64,000 nucleotides of DNA from Cryptomeria japonica. Its lineage: Eukaryota; Streptophyta; Pinopsida; Cupressales; Cupressaceae. The translations under genes were made by a program, and so were the position numbers. The stretch covers positions 603,138,709-603,202,708 of the forward strand of contig NC_081413.1 in the NCBI RefSeq assembly GCF_030272615.1, in the 5' to 3' direction. Of the stretch, positions 55,978 through 64,000 are shown one piece after another; position 1 is the stretch's first letter, and each line of letters starts with the position of its first letter. Below the pieces are notes generated by a model that did not search any database, was not told where the DNA came from, and worked only from the letters and a program-made list of their open reading frames with translations.

Positions 55978-58900
55978 ATGGCATCATCTTCTAAGTCAGA
56001 AGGGAAATTGATGATCACATCAGAACCTATGGAAGCTGTAAAAGCAGAAAAGATTGTGTCTTATAATGCTTTGTCACAAGTTCCTAGCAGTGTCGTAGTA
56101 AAAGAAGATTTGTCTAGCTACATTGACTACAAAATTGAGGATTTAGGATCACTATCAATATATTCTCAGTTGAAATCACTTTGTGGTGAAAATAGGAAAA
56201 TTCAAACAAAATATATTAGGGTTTTTGAGAAAGGTTTTCAGAACACGACTTACTTTCTAGAAGAATTTGACGAAGAGTATATTGAATCATCTTGAGTTGA
56301 GTTCATGGGGTGAACATGTACTTAGAGAGGACTCATACCATAACCAAGAAAGCCATTCAGGCTGTAACTGGTTTTTACTCAACCGGTGAAGTACCTTAGT
56401 TGAGACACATTTCAAAAGATACAATTAATACTCTAACCGCTTCAACCTCTGATGGTCGTGCCTTCTCTGTTAACAATATCAGAGACCCCGTGGTAACATT
56501 AGCACCTATGGTCATAGGATACCGGGTATTCTACTCTATCAGATTGAATAGTGTTCCACCAACAGCAGTGCATACTACTTACAAGATGATAGCTGAAAAT
56601 GCAGATTATGACCTCCATGAGGCCATCAGGAGCCAATTATTTTTTAAATCTACAATCTATCAAGAAGGACACCAGCCTAAAGTTTAAATATAGACAATTA
56701 TTGTTCAGGCTATTCTTTTATTTTCAGAATTTCCTATCGGGAATCAGAGATCTTGAATGGTCTAAGGATCTGTGGGTATCCGCCTAGATCAAGAATAGTA
56801 TTAAGGCTGTAAGGAATACTTTCTCTGTCTCTATGAACAAATACTTTAATGAATTTCAGAAGAAGATGAACATGAGAGTAAGATTGCCTGAGGATGTGGT
56901 AAAACATTTTGCTAAAGACATTGTTTTTATAGTTACCACTGATTTTTGTTTAATGCAGGCAATTGAGCCTAGAGAGGAAGAAATTGAAGATATGAGTTAT
57001 GAGGTTAACTATGACTTATTGATTGACTATGCCAATAACCTGTTGGCATCCCTAGTAGATAAAAAGAGGGCAAAATTGAGTTCAATGAAAGAGCAGATTG
57101 CACAAGCTGGAACCAGTGTTGCTCCGACCACAGGTAGTAAAGTTAAAGAGAAGAAAACTGAGGATGCACCTCTGGTTATGAAAAGTACTAGAATGACACA
57201 GAGTGTCCAAAACAAAAAGGAACCCGAACCTAAAGTGTATATGAAAAAGGAGACAAAGAAAAGAGGTCAGAAGTTAATTCTTCAAGAAGAATCTGAAGGA
57301 ACTGACACTGAAGAAGAACCTAAGAAGATGAAAGAGCTGGTAGGATAGTCAAGTCAGTGAAAAATGTGCCAAAGGCAACTGTGCCTTTTTATATCTCAAC
57401 TTACAAGCCTGAAACCCACTTTGAAAGAATAGTGAAGACATTAGGGAGAAACAGATTTGACAGTGTCAAAGAAAATTTTAATTCCTTCACTGAAGATGAG
57501 AAGGAGCAAATCATTCAACAGGCAATCAATCATTTGTGTCATTATAGTAGATTACCACATGATCTTGAAAAGGATATCTCTAATTCTTTGTACACTATTA
57601 TTTTGACTAAATGGGAGGAAGCTGTAAAGAAGGAAAAATAAATTATAGATGAGATATTTGTGCAGTATTTTCCTAAATTGTCCAAGGATGAATTGAATGT
57701 ATTGATTGATAAGTATAAAATTCATTTTTGTTTCAAAGCAAGAAGATTGAAGCTACTTAGTGGAAAGAGGCAAATTATTGAGACTAAAACTCATCAGATA
57801 GCCTGTAACATCCAACGGATGGAAGAGATCATACATTCTTCTCAGGATGAACAAGATGATGATGATATACCTAAAATAGATAAAGATGTGCAAGCTGATG
57901 AGAGGAAGGATGACACTACTATCCATGATATTGATGATATTCAGGATACAATTGATCTATCTAAGGATATCATTGCACCTGATATGTAGCCACCTATGAT
58001 AACTGTTTTACAAGTTACTTTAGTTGAGTAACTGACAACTCAACCAAGAGTGGTAAATCCACTAGAAAAAGAGCAACCTGATAAACCCCAATCCCCACCG
58101 GTTTCACAGGATATTCAGAAGGAATCTGATACAAACATTGGTACTTAGTCATCTGAGAAGGAAACAAAGAAAGAACAAGGGGAAGCAATTGTCAAGGTAA
58201 CATCTTCCGAACCGACAAAACCATTAGTCTTACAACAGAATGATGAAGATGATTCATTAGGCATTTCAGGGCCTATAAATGTTGATAATATGAGTGCATC
58301 TAAAATGATGAAGATTGCAAATGTCATGCAATCTAGAGCACACAAGAAAAGATTTAAAGAACAAAGGATAGAAGCAGAAACTATTCAGAAAGCAGTAGAT
58401 ATTCTGACAAATCTGCTACCGAAAACTGCTACAGGGCACCTGACAACACCCATTAGAAAACTTGGTCAATTAGTTGTTGACGCATCTAAGCAAATTACAT
58501 CACTTGAAGAAGCAACCCAGACATATGCTGACAAGAGTTATAGGAAGAAGCGAGGTGAACAACTTATGAAGGAGATTGATATTGGGAAACTAGCTCTATC
58601 ACTTAATAAAGATTTATTAAGGCAAGCTATTGAAATGGGCAGGAAGTATCTTGCATCTACTTCCAATATTTTATTCTTTTTTACTGATATCAATAGCAGT
58701 CATACTAAAATTGAGCAGGAATTAGAGAGGATATGGAATACATATGTACTACTTCAAGACTCTGTTTTTGATTTTAGCAAATATGTGGATGATTTGCACA
58801 ATAGGTTAGACACCTATGATCTTGAGAAAGCAAAAAGACTCTGGTCATTAAAGGAATTGAAGAGTCAACTCAAATCCCAAGTGGTAATCCTACAGAGAGC

Positions 58901-59087
58901 CTACACGCATACAAAAGTTATTTTAGATACCCCTGAAGCTTGTTCACTGGATTCCATGGAGGAATTTCATAATCAGATCATGTCTACACTTGAGTTCATT
59001 GAGAATTTGCTGGAAACATGGGAACATGCTTTATCTCAGTTGAAGAGGAATTTTAGTGCAATTTTTATGAGGATTGCTAATGCATGA
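55978..59087 (+). pseudogene. Element D ORF2 (large protein of unknown function)
   Basis: Starts at ATG 55978 (MASSSKSEGKLMITSE). Blocks matching A and J: LSQVPSSVVVKED, YKIEDLGS, ITKKAIQAVTG (~56340), MVIGYRV and IRLNSVPPTAVHTTYKM (~56510-56590), YDLHEAIRSQL, MRVRLPEDVV and CLMQAIEPRE (~56950). Then comes an acidic/lysine-rich linker and, from 58290 to 59087, about 265 residues of mostly helical, coiled-coil-like sequence ending NFSAIFMRIANA. Stops at 56293, 56398, 56685, 56785, 57346, 57639, 57987 and elsewhere, with some frame changes. The most diverged of the three copies. Function unknown. Confidence 0.82.
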
Positions 59088-59347
59088 ATCTTGATTCAGT
59101 TTTTTAAAAGTTGTTGTATATGCTGAACACTTTGATACAAATTTTCTATATATATATTTTGCTTTTAAATTTTGGCATTGTTGTCAAAGGGGGAGTAGAA
59201 ATATGTATGTGTGTTTTGAAAATTTTGTATGATGTATGTAGTAAGGGGGAGTATGTGTATATGTGTATAATTTTTTTTTGTAAGCACCACTTAGCGGTAT
59301 TGTTGTAAAATTTTCTAAGTGTTGCCATAAATGCCAAAGGGCGAGAT
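59088..59347 (+). promoter_or_regulatory. Element D 3' region with purine tracts
   Basis: AAAGGGGGAGTAG at 59186-59198, AAGGGGGAG at 59243-59251 and the terminal AAAGGGCGAGAT at 59336-59347, which touches the LTR (one G-to-C change in the run). Confidence 0.8.
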
Positions 59348-60428
59348 TGTTGGCTTGATAATGATTGCAATGAATTCATCATATGTTGTCATTGATGAAA
59401 CACATACACACATATGTTCATATTGTCTACTGGTGTAACTCCAAAGTTGTTTACACTTCAACCGATATACTAGAGGTTTATTTCTAACCGGTATTTGGTG
59501 ACAACTGGTATATGCATGGAGATAACCACTTGGTTATACATGTCTCAACATCAACAAGGAGATCCAACAAAGACTATCTCAGAAGCATCAAGGACAAGCG
59601 GTTTAACTCTAACCGGTATTAAGTGTTCCAACTAGTATTCATATGTTGTGTGATGAGTTATCACCACCGACAAGTTTTGGCGATATTTTTGTGATGAGTT
59701 ATGATCACTTGACCAAATACACTACACCTAGGAAATTGTGTTATGATTTCTTGAGGCCGACATGAAATCTAAATGTCTATATATTGACATCATAATGAAT
59801 TATTTTGTATGAGAGAAAGTGATATGTTATGTACAAAGGAAAAATTGTTAAGTTGCAGAGTATATTGAGAAGCAGTGTTGAATACGCTTAAAAGGATCTG
59901 ATCAAGGAAGTATTGTGCTACTCAGACAGATCAAACAAATCTTGTTGTCTTCTAACAATTACAGCAGAATTAAAATCCCCTAACTGGGTAAGCTCTTACA
60001 AGCTTCATTGTTTAAATCCTCTAACAAGGTGATCCATTAGTTTGGATTTAGAAATCCTCCATCGAGGTTACTCCTAACTGGGTACTATCTTTCACAAGGT
60101 ATATCTTTTAATCAAGCTTTGGGATCTTTAACAAGATTTGCTCCTAGCAGAGCACGTTGTAGACCTTAATCGGTCAATTATCTATTACTGGAGATAGTTA
60201 ACTTGTGAGTTCCATCTCACCGTGGTTTTTACCTATTTGGGTTTTCCACGTACAAACACTTGTGTTATGGTGGATGTTTTACTTATTGTGGATGCTATTA
60301 TATCATTTTGGATTGCATGCATCGTGTTTAAATTTTTTGTTAAGTTCATCTACTGGTTAGTGTTTGAAGTAGTTTTATTTTTGGTGTCACCGATTCACCC
60401 CCCCTCTCAATTCTTTTCAATTCCATCA
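59348..60428 (+). repeat. Element D 3' LTR
   Basis: 1081 bp, TGTTGGCTTGATAATG to TTCCATCA, partner of 46590-47656. AACCGGTATT intact near 59486 and 59611 where the 5' LTR has AACTGGTATT. Confidence 0.92.
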
Positions 60429-60433
60429 CACAT

Positions 60434-63114
60434 ACCATAATTCACAGGTCCTTTCAAGTATCTAAATATCCTCTTCACAACAGTGATATGACTCTCTTTC
60501 AAATCAACTTGATATCTAGAAGCCCTGCACACAACATTTATAATGTTTGGCCTAGTTAGAGTAAGATATAGTAGTCCACAAACCATAGATATGTACAAGC
60601 TCTGATTAGCTTTCAGAGATTCATCTTTCTTAGAAAATTTACAACCACTCACCATAGGATTTCCAACTAGTTTGTCATCATCTAACCAAAACTTCTTTAG
60701 TAATTCTTTCACAAACTTAGTTTAAGATATGAATATATGTTTTTCAGTTTGTGAAATCTACTAACCTAAGAAAATTTTCATCTCACCAATCATAGACATC
60801 TCAAATTCTTTCTGCATATCATCAACAAACTTCATACTCAAGTAATCATCATCTACAAAGATAATATCATCAACAAAGACTTCAAAAATTAGGATGATAT
60901 CATTTTCTATCTTAAAATACAAATTGCTATCAGTAACAACTTTACTAAATCCCAATTTCTAGAAATACTTATCTAATCTAGCATGCCAGGCTCTAGGGGA
61001 TTGCTTCAATCCATACAGAGCTTTCTTCAACTTACATACCATGTCCCCATCATCTGATAATGAAAATCCATTAGGTTTCTCAATGTAGACTTCTTCCTCT
61101 AGATCACCATTAAAAAAGGAAGACTTGACATCCATCTAATATACCTTGAAATATTTATAAGAAGCATATGCAAGAGAGAGTCTAACAACTTCAAGTCTGG
61201 CCACCAGAGCAAAAGTCTCCTCATAATCAATCCCTTCTTTCTGAGTATATCATTTGCAAACTAGTCTAGCTTTATTTCTAACAACTTCACATACTCCGTT
61301 CAATTTATTTTTGAATACCCTTTTAGTACCAATAAGATTCTTATCCATAGGTCTAGGCACAAGTGAGCATGCATTACTCTTTTTAGTCTAATCTAATTCT
61401 TCTTCCATAGCTCTCATCCAATTTTCATCTTTGCATACTTCAATAATATATTTATGTTCAACTTTAGAAATCAAACATACTTCTTCAACAACTAACCTTC
61501 TTCTTGTCATTACACCTTTATTCTTATCACCGATAATATGATTTTTAGAATGATCTAGTCTTACATACCTTAGAGTCTTCTAATTGTTATGATTATCAGG
61601 TTCTTGCACCTCTTCACCGATAACAACATCATTTGGGTTAACTGTCTCTACCAAATCATTCTTCTTAGATTCTTTGGTTTGAATAGGTGCTAAAACAATA
61701 TGCTATCCATCATCATAGCCACATGCTCTGATCTCTTTTCCAAGGTTGTCATCCACCTTCACATTTTCACTTTCCACTAACTTTACCAATCTTTTATTGT
61801 AGCACTAGTAGGCTTTTCTCTTTGTAGAATATCCCAAGAAAATTCCTTCATCACTTCTACCATCAAACCTTACTATATCCTCATCTCTCTTGATATAACA
61901 TTTTCTACCAAATACTCAGAAATATCTCACAATAGGAACATGACCAAACTATATCTCATAAGGAGTCTTACTGGTATCACCTTTAATATGAACTCCGTTG
62001 AATGTGTAAACAACAATGCTAATAGATTCTCTCCAGTAGATCTTCAAAACATTTCCTTCAATCAACATAGTCCTTGCAACATCCAAGACAATTTTGTTCT
62101 TCCTTTCAACAACTCCATTTTGTTGAGGGGTTCTAGGAGCAAATAATTATATTCTAATCCCATGCTTCTCACATAATGAATTGAACTCACCAGAACATAA
62201 TTCTCCACCTCTATCAGATCTTAGACACTTCAACTTCAATCTAAAATCAATCTCAAACTTTTCTTTGAATATCTTGAATTTATCCAATGCTTCTGATTTC
62301 TCCTTCAAAAAGACAACCCACATCATTCTGGAATAATCATCAATTATCAACATAAAGTATCTATCACCCTGCACACTTCTAATATTTTTAGGTCCACAGA
62401 GGTTAGTATGCACAAGATCTAGCAGTCCATCTGATGTATACTATTCACTCTTAAAATAAATTCTTGTTTGCTTACCCTACTGACATTCCTTACATATCGG
62501 ATTAGCAGGCTTAACAATCTTAGGAAGATCTCTAATAGCTTGTGTAGAACAGATTTTAATCATTGAATTAAAATTTACATGACATGTTCTCCTATGCCAC
62601 AACCAACTTTCATCAATTTGAGTAGTCAAACAACTTTTCTCATTGGCATTCAAATGAAAAATGTTACCTTTAGTCTTAGTTCCAGATGTAATTTTTATAC
62701 TGGAGGTATTTAGGATCTTGCATTTTCCATTCTTTAATTGTGGATCATAACCTTTATCAACCATCTGTCCAACACTCAAAAGATTATTATTGAAACCCTC
62801 AACATACAAGACATCATCAGTATTATACTTACCATCAAAAGACATAGAACCTCTCTCATAGATTACACAAGGTTTATCATCTCCAAATCTAACTATTCCA
62901 CCATCATATCTTTCCATACTCACAAATTTTCTTTTATCACCGATCATATGATGTGAACAACCACTGTGAATTACCCATTCATCTTTCTCTTCAACTTTAG
63001 AAGCTAAATCTTTCTCCTCAATAGTGCAGCTTGTGGAATCAACATGTATACATCTTCTTTAATGGAAAGGAATATAACTTCATCTCCTTCTGATTCTTCA
63101 TTTGTAATACCTTC
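60434..63114 (-). pseudogene. Element E protease, integrase and reverse transcriptase
   Basis: Read leftward from ~63000: protease site HSGCSHHM at ~62966 (catalytic Asp replaced by His), pre-integrase LWHRRTCHVNF and CKECQ (62620-62480), integrase core with HTNLCGP (Asp to Asn), DDYSRMMWV and LRSDRGGE, then after a stop QQNGVVERKN (~62120). Reverse transcriptase follows with several stops; VFVDDIIF lies at ~60870 and LVGNPMVSGCKF and TRPNI at 60530-60690, running into RNase H, which is cut at 60434 by D. Stops at 62477, 62147, 60761 and others. The gag half is missing because H begins at 63115. Confidence 0.88.
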
Positions 63115-64000
63115 TGTAGACACCTAAAAACGTCTCTCTAATCGTATACTAATTATTCGTCTAATTAATTAAGTAATTTTTTAATTATTTGATTAAACTA
63201 ACTATTTCTTCTAATAAGCACCCTTCAACACTTCTAATTATTCTATTTCTATTCTCTAATTAATTAATCAGTTAAGCCCTTTCTCAAATATTAATTAAAT
63301 ATTAATTATTTAATTATTTACGATTAATTCCTTATTTAAATAATCTTTATTATTTAATTAAATTCTATTTTTAATGTTTAAATAATTTTATTTAAATTAT
63401 TTAAATTAATTAAATTATTCTTCCAAATCCCCAAATTCAAATTTCAAATAATTCCATCTAATTTCATTTCTCTCAAATTCATATTTCCCCAAATTTAAAT
63501 TTCAATTAATTTCATCTAATTCCAATCATCAAATTCATATTTCACCAAATCTGAATTTCAATTAATTACATGTGCATTTTAGCATTCGAAAGACCAAATT
63601 CAAATTCCAATTATAAATGAAAATCAAATTCAATTTCAAAATCCTACAACATATGCTAAAATCAAAACTGATTGATCAAATTAATTATCTAAACAGTTAA
63701 ATCGGTTAACTCATCAATCACCCCTTTTCACTCCAAATCAACTTTTTGACTAATCAATCAATCCACTTCTCTCTCCAATCCATTCAATCATCTCCCCAAT
63801 CTATTCAATCAAATGACTAATCTATCCAGTTAATAAGCCAATCTAATGAGTTAACAGATCAATCTAATGAGTTAACAAATCAATCAAAATCAATTACCAG
63901 TCAATCAACACTTGAGTTCAAATCCTCACCTCCTTTGTGTTGAAAATCTATAAATTCAACCTCTTTTCTCAATTCAATCTAGAATCACAATCTTCAAACA
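63115..64000 (+). mobile_element. Element H: LTR start of the TGTAGACACC family, continues past window end
   Basis: An abrupt switch from element E coding sequence at 63115 to TGTAGACACCTAAAAACG, sharing its first 15 bases with 22354. The rest is AT-rich, with repeated TAATTAA and AATTCAAATTTCAA words. No coding sequence in the visible part. Strand is inferred from the resemblance to 22354. Confidence 0.5.

Larger units (their letters stand above)
46590..60428 (+). mobile_element. Element D: non-autonomous Copia-like element, split by J
   Basis: LTRs 46590-47656 and 59348-60428 are flanked by CACAA (46585-46589) and CACAT (60429-60433), a target duplication with one mismatch, inside E's RNase H. 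Order: LTR, primer site, coiled-coil gag with CCHC knuckles, long ORF2, polypurine tract, LTR. Without J and its duplication D is about 7.3 kb. It has no protease, integrase, reverse transcriptase or RNase H and is a relative of A and J. Confidence 0.92.
28284..63114 (-). mobile_element. Element E: Copia retrotransposon (minus strand), split by F and D, truncated by H
   Basis: E occupies 28284-29512, 45766-46584/46589 and 60429/60434-63114. Its 3' LTR (28284-29512 plus 45766-45775) is cut by F, and its RNase H region is cut by D. Removing D with one copy of CACAA/CACAT restores the reading across the RNase H YGMWYP region. At 63115 another LTR starts and the gag half and 5' LTR are not seen. 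It encodes protease, integrase, reverse transcriptase and RNase H remnants. Confidence 0.85.

Noticed and set aside
55978-59087. Possible envelope-like identity for ORF2 of the A/D/J group
   Set aside because: No signal peptide, membrane segment or furin-like site. A position after gag and a coiled-coil tail is not enough.

Overview
The window is plant nuclear DNA of the kind found in a large, repeat-dominated genome. A conifer or another big-genome seed plant is plausible, but the sequence does not identify the species. I see no intact host gene, tRNA, rRNA or CRISPR array. Almost everything recognisable is LTR retrotransposon, mostly Ty1/Copia, inserted into one another. Most boundaries were fixed by eye from LTR pairs beginning TG and ending CA, 5-bp target duplications, primer-binding sites related to TGGTATCAGAGC and polypurine tracts just before the 3' LTR.

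Left block (1-18.7 kb): a decayed minus-strand LINE-like ORF1 (DUF4283-like) is split by element A (2236-17245, minus strand). A is itself split by element B (4332-12562, plus strand), a Gypsy-like element with gag/protease/G-patch coding but no reverse transcriptase. Minisatellites of about 138 bp follow. Middle (18.7-26.4 kb): AT-rich decayed DNA with a GC-rich inverted repeat, one LTR fragment and tandem repeats.

Right block (26.4-64 kb): the 3' part of Copia element G (minus) is interrupted by Copia element E (minus). E's 3' LTR is split by Copia element F (29513-45760, plus). F carries a solo LTR in its leader (30929-32585) and Copia element K (36703-43999, plus) near its 3' end. E's RNase H region is split by element D (46590-60428, plus), whose gag is split by element J (48443-54969, plus). 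E is cut at its 5' side by another LTR (H, 63115 to window end).

The most unusual content is the trio A, D and J. They have unrelated LTRs but the same non-autonomous layout of about 6.5-7.3 kb: a coiled-coil gag with a GLGF-type motif and several CCHC knuckles, then a long second ORF of unknown function ending in coiled coil, and no protease, integrase, reverse transcriptase or RNase H that I can find. They share the primer site, the polypurine tract (with an extra upstream copy) and a U5-end hairpin with the pol-bearing Copia elements E, F and K. This suggests that the latter, or their relatives, mobilise them in trans. The hairpin stems differ between families but remain paired around a constant C-rich loop. 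All coding regions carry stops or frameshifts, so every copy here looks dead.
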